From DASZIT01 sp963770635 (GTDB lineage: Bacteria > Actinomycetota > Acidimicrobiia > Acidimicrobiales > RAAP-2): a DNA stretch of 64,000 bases. Numbering within the stretch: the stretch's first letter is position 1; the number at the start of each line of letters is the position of its first letter. Below, one piece after another: positions 37,062 through 45,270 of this stretch. The notes under the pieces were generated by a model. It saw nothing but the letters and a program-made list of their open reading frames with translations. It was not told the DNA's origin and did not search any database. Position numbers and translations under genes: made by a program. Location of the stretch: assembly GCA_963770635.1 (NCBI GenBank), contig CAVYQI010000005.1:310001-374000 (forward strand). Direction: 5' to 3'.

Positions 37062-37472
37062 TCAATCCCTCGGGGTGAACAGGTAGGTCGAACTGGACCG
37101 GGCCACCACCTTCCCGGCATCATCGGTCACTTCGGCTTCGGCGAAGGCGATCCGCTTGCCACCCGACACCACTTCCGCGGTGCATTCGAGGACGGCCCCG
37201 ACCCGGGCAGCGGCCAGGAAGCTCGTCTTCATCTCGACGTTGGAGGAGAACACCTTCCGGTCCGAAGCCGCCGCGAAGGTGATGGCCGACGCCCCCATGG
37301 CCGAATCGCACATGGCGCCGATGAAGCCCCCCTGGATGATACCGGCCGGGTTGGCGAATCGTTCGTCGGCCCGCATCCGCCAGACGGTTCGGCCCGGCTC
37401 TGACTTGTCGATACAGGTCATCCCGAGGGTCAATTCGCAGTTGGGCGGGACCTGGATCCGGGGATCGGGCAT
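37062..37472 (-). CDS. PaaI-like hotdog-fold thioesterase
   Basis: A 136-residue hotdog-fold protein that should hydrolyse acyl- or aryl-CoA thioesters. The hydrophobic helix motif ANPAGIIQGGFIGAMCDSAMG places a QGG in the position of the HGG motif in PaaI, and VFSSNVEMKTSFLAAARVG with LECTAEVVSGGKRIAFAEAEV forms the central strands. The replacement of the usual His in the HGG motif by Gln is worth noting; related bacterial thioesterases tolerate this. It diverges from the FIST gene with 73 bases between starts, and lies 90 bases upstream of the trp genes on the same strand. Substrate unknown. Confidence 0.8.
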   Translation of the reverse strand: MPDPRIQVPPNCELTLGMTCIDKSEPGRTVWRMRADERFANPAGIIQGGFIGAMCDSAMGASAITFAAASDRKVFSSNVEMKTSFLAAARVGAVLECTAEVVSGGKRIAFAEAEVTDDAGKVVARSSSTYLFTPRD

Positions 37473-37545
37473 CCGATGACGCTACCTCCCGCTCCGGCGT
37501 CGATACTGGAGGTATGAATTCCTCCCCCGGGGACCGCTGACGGCG

Positions 37546-38694
37546 ATGCCGTTCGCCAGCGCCCAGTCCGAACACCCGATCGCCGCCCTGGCCACCGGCG
37601 AGGTGGTCGGTGCCGTCCTCGAAGCCATCGGTGAGCGTCCCGACCTGGTGTTCATCTCGGTGACCCGCCCCCATGCCGGGGCGCTCGACGACATCGTCAA
37701 CACGGTGACCTCGGTCCTCCATCCCCTGGCGATGATCGGCTGCGCGGCGGAATCGGTGGTGGGTACCGGTCGGGAGGTGGAAGAGACCCCGTCCATCAGC
37801 CTGTGGGCCGGACGGGTCGGGCCGCTCCTCCCCGTCACGCTTCGAGGAACCCGGTCGGCGGACGACAGCTGGCAGTTCACCGGTTGGCCCGACGACATCA
37901 GCTTCGAACCGGCGGCGTTGATCTTGGTGGCCGATCCCTTCACCTTCCCGGCCGACCAATTCCTGAACTGGATGGACGACGTCCACCCGGGTCTGCCGAT
38001 CATCGGCGGCAATGCATCGGCGGCCCTCGGGCCGGGAGGGAACCGGCTGGTCGTCGACGACCGGACCGTCCAGGAGGGGGCGGTCGGGGTGCTGATCGGA
38101 TCGGGAGTCGAGATCGAGATGGTGACATCCCAAGGCTGCCGGGCCTACGGCCGGCCGCTGACGGTAACCAACTCCGACCGCAACATTCTGTTGGAGGTAG
38201 CCGGTACCCCGGCCATCGAATCCATGGTTGAGCAGATGAAGGGCGGCCTCTCCGCCGAGGACATCGGACGCCTCGAGAACAACGGACTTCATGTCGGGCG
38301 CTTGATCGATGAGCACCTCGATCAACCCGGCCCCGGTGACTATCTGGTCCGGACGGTGGTGGGGGTGGACCGCATCACCGGGGCCATGGCCGTCGACGAC
38401 CGAATCCCTCTCGGGAGCACGGTGCGCTTCCACCTCCGGGACGCGGAATCCGCCGACCTCGATCTTCGCCGGGTGCTCACCGGCCACGACGCCGATGGAG
38501 CGCTGATGTTCACCTGCAACGGACGGGGAACCCGGCTGTTCGACGACGCCCACCACGACGCCTCGGTGCTCTCCCGCCAGATCGGGCCGGTGCCGGTGGG
38601 TGGGATCTTCGCCGCCGGGGAGATCGGGCCGGTCGGGGGCCGGAATTACGTCCACAGTTTCACTGCCTCGATCGCCCTGTTCCGGGACCGCTGA
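37546..38694 (+). CDS. FIST-domain signal-sensing protein
   Basis: A 382-residue protein with FIST_N (about residues 30-215) and FIST_C (about 225-355) domains. FIST is a predicted sensory module for small ligands such as amino acids. MIGCAAESVVGTGREVEE, LPIIGGNASAALGPGGN and GCRAYGRPLTVTNSDRN are typical FIST_N segments; ALMFTCNGRGTRLF and PVGGIFAAGEIGPVGGRNYV are the FIST_C core. There is no attached kinase, cyclase or methyl-accepting domain and no membrane span, so it is a stand-alone FIST protein. An eight-codon open frame (37514-37540) sits just upstream with its own GGAGGT. It heads a plus-strand run into the pentose-phosphate genes, 76 bases before transketolase. Confidence 0.85.
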   Translation: MPFASAQSEHPIAALATGEVVGAVLEAIGERPDLVFISVTRPHAGALDDIVNTVTSVLHPLAMIGCAAESVVGTGREVEETPSISLWAGRVGPLLPVTLRGTRSADDSWQFTGWPDDISFEPAALILVADPFTFPADQFLNWMDDVHPGLPIIGGNASAALGPGGNRLVVDDRTVQEGAVGVLIGSGVEIEMVTSQGCRAYGRPLTVTNSDRNILLEVAGTPAIESMVEQMKGGLSAEDIGRLENNGLHVGRLIDEHLDQPGPGDYLVRTVVGVDRITGAMAVDDRIPLGSTVRFHLRDAESADLDLRRVLTGHDADGALMFTCNGRGTRLFDDAHHDASVLSRQIGPVPVGGIFAAGEIGPVGGRNYVHSFTASIALFRDR

Positions 38695-38770
38695 GCCAGC
38701 GCCCCGGCCGCTTCCCGGGCCCATGGTTTCCACTTCACCATTCGGCGCAGGGCCGGTAGGGTGGCCCTCG

Positions 38771-40792
38771 ATGAGCGCCACCAACACCCTGACTCCCGAC
38801 CTCCCTCGCGACACCGCCCTCGAGCAGCTCGGGATCAACGTGATCCGGGGGATCGCCATGGACGGGCCCCGGGCCGCCAACTCCGGCCACCCGGGAACCG
38901 CGATGGCGCTGGCCCCGCTGGCCCATGTGCTGTTCACCCGGGTGATGCACCACGACCCGTCCGAGCCTCGGTGGCCCGACCGAGACCGGTTCGTCCTCTC
39001 CAATGGCCACGCCTCCATCCTGCTGTACTCGATGCTCTACCTCTGCGGGTACGGGCTGACCCTCGATGACCTCCGTGCCTTCCGGTCGTTCGGGAGCCGC
39101 ACCGCCGGGCACCCCGAGATCCACCTGACCCCCGGCTTGGAGGTCACCACCGGTCCCCTGGGCCAGGGGTTCGCCAACGGGGTGGGCATGGGCATCGCCG
39201 AGCGCTGGATGCGGACCCACTACTCACCGGAGATCGTCGACCACCACACCTACGTCATCGCCGGAGACGGCTGCCTGGAGGAAGGCATCTCCCACGAGGC
39301 CGCCTCCCTGGCCGGGCACCTCGCTCTCGGGCGACTGGTCTACATCTACGACGACAACCACATCACCATCGACGGCCCGACCGAGCTGTCCTACACCGAC
39401 AACGTGGCCGAGCGGTTCGCCGCCTACGGATGGTCGGTGGACAACATCGGGGAAGTCGCCAATGACGTCGACGCCATCGAGGCGGCCCTCCTCCGGGCCA
39501 AGGCGGACGAGGACCGCCCGTCTCTGATCATCCTCCGGAGCCATATCGGCTATCCGTCTCCCCACCTGATGGACACCGCCAAAGCCCACGGCGACCCGTT
39601 CCCCCCCGAGGAGATCCGCCTGACCAAGGACATCCTCGGCCTCGACCCCGACGAGACGTTCTGGGTACCCGACGCGGTGCTCGACCTCTACCGCCGGTGC
39701 ATTCCGAGGGGCCAGGCGTTCCGGGCCGCCTGGGAAGAGCGGATGGAGCACTGGGACGGCGACCGGGCCAGATGGGATGCCGGCCTGCTGGGCCACGGCA
39801 TGGCCGGCTGGGAGTCCAAGCTGCCCTCCTTCACCCCCGACGACGGCCCGATGGCCACCCGCCAGGCCATGAAGGCCTGCCTCGACGCCACCGGTGATTC
39901 CATTCCCGGCATCATCCCCGGCAGCGCCGACCTGACCGGCAACACCGGGATGGCCATGGAAGGGGCGTTGGCCCAGGAGCCCGACGAGCCGGGCGGCAGC
40001 CTCATCCATTACGGGATCCGTGAGCACGGGATGGGCGGGGTCATGACCGGCATCGCCTCCCACGGGGGCATGTTGGCGGTGGGGGGCACCTTCTTCGTCT
40101 TCAGCGACTACATGCGCGGTGCCGTGCGGGTGGCGGCGCTTTCCGGGGCGCATGTCGTCTACTCCTGGACCCACGACTCGGTCGGGCTGGGCGAGGACGG
40201 GCCCACCCATCAACCCGTCGAGCAGCTGGCCGCCATGCGGGCCATGCCCCAACTCCGGGTCATCCGACCGGCGGATGCCAACGAGATGGCCCAGGCCTGG
40301 CGGCTCGCCGTCAACGGCGAGGGCCCGACGGCATTGATCCTCACCCGCCAGAAGATCCCGGTCCTGGCCGAGACGGCGGAACGGGCCGCCGACGGCGTCG
40401 AGCGGGGTGGCTACGTGTTGCGCGACGCCGACCCGGGCGTCCCCGACATCGTCCTCATCGGGACCGGGAGCGAGGTGCACGTCTGCCTGGCCGCCGCCGA
40501 TGCGTTGGCCGCCGGCGGGGTGCGAGCCCGGGTGGTGTCGCTGCCGTCCTGGGACCTCTTCGATCGACAGACGCCGGGCTACCGGGATGGCGTCCTCCCC
40601 ACCGGCGTCCCCCGGCTGAGCGTCGAAGCCGCCAGCCCGTTCGGGTGGGAACGCTACGCCGATGCCTTCGTCGCCATTGACCATTTCGGGGCCTCGGCTC
40701 CCGGGGAGGTCAACATGCGCGAGTTCGGCTTCACTCCCGAGCACGTGGTGGACCGGGCCAATCACCTGCTGGCCGGCCGGCCGTCTTCTTGA
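38771..40792 (+). CDS. tkt: Transketolase
   Basis: A thiamine-diphosphate enzyme moving two-carbon units between sugar phosphates, 673 residues. NSGHPGTAMALAPLAH at the N-terminus and GPLGQGFANGVGMGIAE bind substrate and cofactor; GDGCLEEGISHEAASLAG with DDNHITIDG forms the ThDP/metal motif. The pyrimidine domain shows THDSVGLGEDGPTHQPVEQL, with catalytic histidine, and the C-terminal domain is complete. The open frame begins at 38600, but ATG at 38771 starts the family sequence. It precedes transaldolase by 43 bases and belongs to the non-oxidative arm, next to the oxidative-arm genes. Confidence 0.96.
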   Translation: MSATNTLTPDLPRDTALEQLGINVIRGIAMDGPRAANSGHPGTAMALAPLAHVLFTRVMHHDPSEPRWPDRDRFVLSNGHASILLYSMLYLCGYGLTLDDLRAFRSFGSRTAGHPEIHLTPGLEVTTGPLGQGFANGVGMGIAERWMRTHYSPEIVDHHTYVIAGDGCLEEGISHEAASLAGHLALGRLVYIYDDNHITIDGPTELSYTDNVAERFAAYGWSVDNIGEVANDVDAIEAALLRAKADEDRPSLIILRSHIGYPSPHLMDTAKAHGDPFPPEEIRLTKDILGLDPDETFWVPDAVLDLYRRCIPRGQAFRAAWEERMEHWDGDRARWDAGLLGHGMAGWESKLPSFTPDDGPMATRQAMKACLDATGDSIPGIIPGSADLTGNTGMAMEGALAQEPDEPGGSLIHYGIREHGMGGVMTGIASHGGMLAVGGTFFVFSDYMRGAVRVAALSGAHVVYSWTHDSVGLGEDGPTHQPVEQLAAMRAMPQLRVIRPADANEMAQAWRLAVNGEGPTALILTRQKIPVLAETAERAADGVERGGYVLRDADPGVPDIVLIGTGSEVHVCLAAADALAAGGVRARVVSLPSWDLFDRQTPGYRDGVLPTGVPRLSVEAASPFGWERYADAFVAIDHFGASAPGEVNMREFGFTPEHVVDRANHLLAGRPSS

Positions 40793-40835
40793 GCCCGCTT
40801 TCTCTCGCCATCTCTTCGCCGACGAAAGGATTGTC

Positions 40836-41945
40836 ATGACCAAACTCAACGATCTCTATGACCAGCAGAGGCAGAGCCCATGGCTGGACAATCTCCGCCG
40901 GGATTGGCTCCAGAACGGCAAGCTGAGCCAACTGGTGAGCGACGGCATCCGGGGGGTGACCTCCAATCCCACCATCTTCGCCAAGGCCATCTCCGGCCAG
41001 GACACCTACGACGAAGAGTTCAAGTCCCTCATCGCCACCGCCTCGGTGGAAGACGTCTACTGGGCGCTGGTCATCGACGACATCAACCACGCCCTCCGCA
41101 TCCTCCGACCCGTGTTCGACTCGTCCAACGGCGGCGACGGCTACGTGTCGGTGGAGGTGGCTCCGTCCCTGGCTCATGACACCGACGGGACCATCCGCGC
41201 CGCCCGGAGTCTTCACGCCCGGATTGATCAGCCCAACCTGTTGGTGAAGATCCCCGCCACCGCCGAAGGGATCCCGGCCATCCAGAAGATGATCTCCGAG
41301 GGTCGGAGCATCAACATCACGCTCATCTTCAGCATCTCCCGTTACGACCAGGTCATCGAGGCCTACATCTCCGGTTTGGAGGAGTACGCCGCCTCGGGGG
41401 CCACCGACCTCTCCTCGGTGGCCAGCGTCGGGTCGTTCTTCGTGAGCCGGGTCGACACCGAGGTGGATCGCCGCATCGAGGCGGCCGCCGGAGGATCCGC
41501 CGACCTCCTGGCCCTGCGGGGGCGGGCGGCGGTGGCCCAGGCGCGCCAGGCCTACCGGCTCTTCACCCAACGGTTCTCCGGTGACCGCTGGGAAGCCCTG
41601 GCCGCCAAGGGGGCCCACGTGCAACGGCCGCTGTGGGCGTCCACCTCGACCAAGAACCCGGCCTATCCCGACCTGGCCTACGTCGACACCCTCATCGGCC
41701 CCGACACCGTCAACACCCTGCCCGACGAGACCATCAGCGCGTTTCTCGACCACGGCACCGTGGCCCGGACCATCGACACCGACCTGGCCGACGCCGACGG
41801 GGTGATGGCGGCGCTGGCCGACGCCGGCATCGACATGGAGGATGTCGGGGGGACCCTCGAGGCCGAAGGCGTCGCCTCCTTCTCCAAATCGTTCGACGAG
41901 TTGATCCAGGCACTGACCGACAAGGCCAACACGCTGAAGGCATGA
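40836..41945 (+). CDS. tal: Transaldolase
   Basis: A class I aldolase, 369 residues, which transfers dihydroxyacetone units between sugar phosphates. SDGIRGVTSNPTIFAKAI at the N-terminus has the catalytic Asp; the Schiff-base lysine is in LLVKIPATAEG; NITLIFSISRYDQV contains the conserved Asn-Thr/Leu-Phe motif. VQRPLWASTSTKNP, the long C-terminal part and the length match the TalB/Tal group found fused or adjacent to glucose-6-phosphate isomerase in some bacteria and in Actinomycetota. AAAGGA lies five bases before the ATG. It follows tkt by 43 bases and gnd begins 34 bases later. Confidence 0.95.
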   Translation: MTKLNDLYDQQRQSPWLDNLRRDWLQNGKLSQLVSDGIRGVTSNPTIFAKAISGQDTYDEEFKSLIATASVEDVYWALVIDDINHALRILRPVFDSSNGGDGYVSVEVAPSLAHDTDGTIRAARSLHARIDQPNLLVKIPATAEGIPAIQKMISEGRSINITLIFSISRYDQVIEAYISGLEEYAASGATDLSSVASVGSFFVSRVDTEVDRRIEAAAGGSADLLALRGRAAVAQARQAYRLFTQRFSGDRWEALAAKGAHVQRPLWASTSTKNPAYPDLAYVDTLIGPDTVNTLPDETISAFLDHGTVARTIDTDLADADGVMAALADAGIDMEDVGGTLEAEGVASFSKSFDELIQALTDKANTLKA

Positions 41946-41979
41946 CCTTCACCAACCCGAAAGCCGCGAGGTACAGGAT

Positions 41980-42915
41980 ATGAAGATCGCCATGGTCGGA
42001 CTGGGCAAGATGGGCGCCAACATGACCCAACGGCTCATCGAACACGGGCACGAGGTGGTCGCCTTCGATCTCTCCGAGACGGCCCGGGACGCGGCCGCCA
42101 AGATCGGCGCCGACCCGGCCACCACCCTCCAGGAGATCGCCTCCAGGCTTTCTGCCCCGCGGGTGGCGTGGGTGATGGTGCCGGCCGGAGAGGCCACCGA
42201 CTCCACCATCACCACCCTGGCCGGGCTGTTCGAATCCGGCGACGTGATCATCGACGGCGGGAACTCGAACTACAAGGAGACGGCCCCGCTGGTCGACGCG
42301 TTGGCGGCCAAGGGCATCGCCCTGGTCGACGCCGGCACCTCCGGGGGCATCTGGGGGCTCAAGGAGGGCTACTGCCTGATGGTCGGGGGCACCAAGGAGG
42401 CGGTGGCCGTCTGCGAGCCGATCTTCCTGGCCCTGGCCCCCGAGGGCGGCTACGCCCACGTCGGCCCACCGGGGGCCGGGCACTTCGTGAAGATGGTCCA
42501 CAACGGCATCGAGTACGGCCTCATGGAGGCCTACGCCGAGGGCTTCGAGATCATGTCCGAGGCGCCGGAGTTCGACCTCGACCTCCACCAGATCGCCGCC
42601 ATCTGGCGGTACGGATCGGTGGTCCGGAGCTGGCTCCTCGAGCTGGCCGAGCGGGCCCTGCGGCCGGAATCCGGGTTCGATCAGATCGAGGCGGTGGTGG
42701 TGGATTCGGGCGAAGGGCGATGGACCCTCGAAGAGGCCATCGACCGGGGCGTGTCCGCCCCGGCGATCGCCTCGGCGCTGTTCGCCCGGTTCGCGTCGCA
42801 GAAGAAGGACGCCTTCGGTCTCCGGCTCATCTCCGCCCTCCGCAACCAGTTCGGCGGCCACGCCTTCACCACCGCCAGCGGGGCCCAGGGCGGCGAGACC
42901 TCGACCCCGTCGTGA
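41980..42915 (+). CDS. gnd: 6-Phosphogluconate dehydrogenase, decarboxylating, short NAD-type
   Basis: The enzyme oxidises 6-phosphogluconate to ribulose 5-phosphate and CO2. At 311 residues it belongs to the short GndA-like group, not the 470-residue Gnd of enteric bacteria. MKIAMVGLGKMG starts the nucleotide-binding fold; the acidic residue Asp30 in VVAFDLS at the end of the second strand favours NAD over NADP. IIDGGNSNYKE, GTSGGIWGLKEGYCLMVGG and MVHNGIEYGLMEAYAEG are the substrate and catalytic motifs. A GAGG site lies eight bases before the ATG. It overlaps zwf by GTGA. Confidence 0.93.
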   Translation: MKIAMVGLGKMGANMTQRLIEHGHEVVAFDLSETARDAAAKIGADPATTLQEIASRLSAPRVAWVMVPAGEATDSTITTLAGLFESGDVIIDGGNSNYKETAPLVDALAAKGIALVDAGTSGGIWGLKEGYCLMVGGTKEAVAVCEPIFLALAPEGGYAHVGPPGAGHFVKMVHNGIEYGLMEAYAEGFEIMSEAPEFDLDLHQIAAIWRYGSVVRSWLLELAERALRPESGFDQIEAVVVDSGEGRWTLEEAIDRGVSAPAIASALFARFASQKKDAFGLRLISALRNQFGGHAFTTASGAQGGETSTPS

Positions 42916-44498
42916 GCCCCCCCGGAGGTACCTCGAGCCCGGCCGCCGCCCACAAGCACTCGCTGCCACCGGTCCTGTCCAAGGCCCCCCCGGTGGCCAT
43001 GGTCATCTTCGGCGCCTCCGGCGACCTCACCGCCCGGAAGATCCTCCCGGCGTTGTCCCGGCTGGCCGACCGGGGGGTGCTCGACGACGGCTTCACCATC
43101 ATCGGGGTGGCCCGCACCCAATGGTCCGACCAGGACTTCCAGAACCATGTGTCCGAGGCGACACCGGAGGCCGGGCCGAAGTGGAAGGCCCTCGTCCAAC
43201 GGTTCAAGTACGTCTCCGGCGAGTACGACCATCCCCACACCTTCGATCAGCTGAAGACCCACCTGGACGAGGCCGACAAGGTCGACGGGACCGCCGGCAA
43301 CCGGCTCTACTACCTGGCCACCATTCCGAGCGTCTTCGGCCTGGTGGCCGGCGCCCTGGCCACCCACGGATGCGCCGGCCCCGGGGTGGACGGCAGCTTC
43401 GCCCGCCTGGTGGTGGAGAAGCCGTTCGGTCGGGACCTGGAGAGCGCCGAGTCCCTCGACGATCAGATCCACAAGGCGTTCGACGAGAGCGAGGTCTACC
43501 GGATCGACCACTACATGGGAAAGGAGACGGTCCAGAACGTCCTCGCCCTCCGCTTCGCCAACGCCATCTTCGAGCCGATCTGGAACCGCCGCTACGTCGA
43601 GCAGGTACAGATCACCGTGGCCGAGAGCCTCGGGGTCGAACACCGGGGCGGGTTCTACGAGACGGCCGGAGCCCTGCGGGACATCGTCCAGAATCACGTG
43701 ATGCAGGTGCTGGCTCTCACCCTGATGGAGTCGCCGACCAGCACCGACGCCGACCGGATCCGGGACGAGAAGGTCAAGCTCCTGCACGCCATCCGGATCC
43801 CCACCCCCGACGAGGCGGTGGACAAGTCGGTACGGGGTCAGTACGCGGCCGGGGAGATCGACGGTGAGAAGGCCATCGCCTACCGCCAGGAGCCGGATGT
43901 GGCCCCCGACAGCCAGACCGAGACGTACCTGGCCCTCCTCCTCTACGTGGACAACTGGCGATGGGAAGGCGTTCCCATCCATGTCCGCACCGGCAAACGG
44001 CTGCCGGCCCGGGTCACCGAGGTGGTGCTGCAGTTCCGGCGGGCGCCCTTCCTGCTGTTCGACCAGAAGACCAGCCGCGACCTCCGGCCCGATGCCCTCA
44101 TCCTCCGGATCCAGCCGGACGAGGGGATCAGCCTCGAGTTCGGGGCCAAGGTCCCCGGCGAGAAGTTCCACATCCGCTCGGTGGCCATGGACTTCTCCTA
44201 CGCCGAGGCGTTCGCCAGCGCCGAGGCCGCCGACGGGTACGAGCGGCTGCTCCACGACGCCATGGTCGGCGATGCCACCTTGTTCATCCGGGCCGACGAG
44301 GTCCTGCAGGCCTGGCGGATCGTCGACCCCTATCTGCAGGCGTGGTCGGAGCCGGGCGGCGCCCTCCAGCTCTATCCGGCCGGCTCCTGGGGCCCGCACA
44401 TGGCCCAGATCCTGGTGGAGCGGTCGGGCAACGCCTGGCGCAACCCGGAGATCGACCTCGAGCTGGGCGGAGGCCGTCTGGCCGACTTCCCTCAATGA
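42912..44498 (+). CDS. zwf: Glucose-6-phosphate 1-dehydrogenase
   Basis: The entry enzyme of the oxidative pentose phosphate pathway, 528 residues. VIFGASGDLTARKILPAL is the nucleotide-binding motif; LVVEKPFGRDL holds the conserved EKP segment; YRIDHYMGKETVQNVL is the substrate and catalytic segment with His and Lys; GRGGFYETAG-type motif appears as HRGGFYETAGALRDIVQNH. GTG at 42912 overlaps the gnd stop. The first 30 residues are a low-complexity extension. Actinomycetota also use an F420-dependent enzyme for this step; this gene is the NAD(P)-type Zwf. The open frame upstream inside gnd is not coding. Confidence 0.95.
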   Translation: MSPPGGTSSPAAAHKHSLPPVLSKAPPVAMVIFGASGDLTARKILPALSRLADRGVLDDGFTIIGVARTQWSDQDFQNHVSEATPEAGPKWKALVQRFKYVSGEYDHPHTFDQLKTHLDEADKVDGTAGNRLYYLATIPSVFGLVAGALATHGCAGPGVDGSFARLVVEKPFGRDLESAESLDDQIHKAFDESEVYRIDHYMGKETVQNVLALRFANAIFEPIWNRRYVEQVQITVAESLGVEHRGGFYETAGALRDIVQNHVMQVLALTLMESPTSTDADRIRDEKVKLLHAIRIPTPDEAVDKSVRGQYAAGEIDGEKAIAYRQEPDVAPDSQTETYLALLLYVDNWRWEGVPIHVRTGKRLPARVTEVVLQFRRAPFLLFDQKTSRDLRPDALILRIQPDEGISLEFGAKVPGEKFHIRSVAMDFSYAEAFASAEAADGYERLLHDAMVGDATLFIRADEVLQAWRIVDPYLQAWSEPGGALQLYPAGSWGPHMAQILVERSGNAWRNPEIDLELGGGRLADFPQ

Positions 44499-44514
44499 CT
44501 CTGTCCCCCTGCGT

Positions 44515-45207
44515 ATGAACGGCCGGGTGGAGGTGGTGGCGTCGGTAGCCGATGCCTTCGCCGATCTGGTCACGGATCAGCTCGCCGCTCCTCGCCGGGG
44601 CGGGTTCTCGCTCTTCCTCTCCGGGGGTTCCACCGCCGCAGACGCCTACCAGCGGCTGGCGGAGACGTCGGCGGCCGCGGTCGACTGGACGACCGTCGAT
44701 GCCTACTGGGGCGACGAGCGGTGTGTCAGCATCGAAGATGAGGCGTCCAACTACCGTCTCTGCCACCAGACCCTCCTCGACAAGGTCGGCCCCTTGCAAT
44801 CGGAGCATCCCATGTACCGATCGGGCGAGCCCGAGGACGCCGCCGCCGACTACCAGCGTCAGCTCCGGGAGTTGTCCTCCTTCGACCTCATTCACCTGGG
44901 GATGGGCCCCGACGGCCACACCGCCTCGCTCTTCCCGGAGTCGGATGCCCTCGCCATCGAGGACCCCGACATCCTGGTCGTCGCCAATCGTGACCCGTTG
45001 GCCCACAACCCGCACGACCGGATCACCCTCACCTTTCCCGCCATCAACCGGGCCCGGCTGGTGGTATTCACCGTGGCCGGCACCTCCAAGCGCGACGCCT
45101 TCGGCCGGGTGGCGGCCGGCGACGACCTTCCGGCGGCAAGAGTGGCAGCTGATGAAGTGATCTGGCTGGTCGACACCGACGCGGCCGGAGGCGCGGTTGT
45201 CCGGTGA
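44515..45207 (+). CDS. pgl: 6-Phosphogluconolactonase
   Basis: The enzyme hydrolyses the lactone made by Zwf. The 230-residue protein belongs to the NagB-like Pgl/DevB family: FSLFLSGGSTAADAYQRL binds the phosphate, TVDAYWGDERCVSIEDEASN is the hallmark active-site segment, and DLIHLGMGPDGHTASLFPES the second. DRITLTFPAINRARLVVF follows. ATG at 44515 is used, 16 bases after zwf; no strong Shine-Dalgarno site is visible, which suits reading by re-initiation. Together with zwf and gnd it completes the oxidative arm. Confidence 0.94.
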   Translation: MNGRVEVVASVADAFADLVTDQLAAPRRGGFSLFLSGGSTAADAYQRLAETSAAAVDWTTVDAYWGDERCVSIEDEASNYRLCHQTLLDKVGPLQSEHPMYRSGEPEDAAADYQRQLRELSSFDLIHLGMGPDGHTASLFPESDALAIEDPDILVVANRDPLAHNPHDRITLTFPAINRARLVVFTVAGTSKRDAFGRVAAGDDLPAARVAADEVIWLVDTDAAGGAVVR

Positions 45208-45270
45208 ACACCCCGGGCACCCGCTGTCCGGTCCAACCACTCCCACCTGGGCATCGGGTCGGTCCGCCCC

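Noticed and set aside
37514..37540. An eight-codon frame (MNSSPGDR) just before the FIST gene
   Set aside because: It has a GGAGGT directly abutting the ATG and ends five bases before the FIST start, so it may help re-initiation, but nothing else supports a real peptide; noted in the FIST entry only.
39224..40849. A 541-codon minus-strand frame opposite transketolase
   Set aside because: Only an antisense echo; transketolase on plus has all expected motifs.
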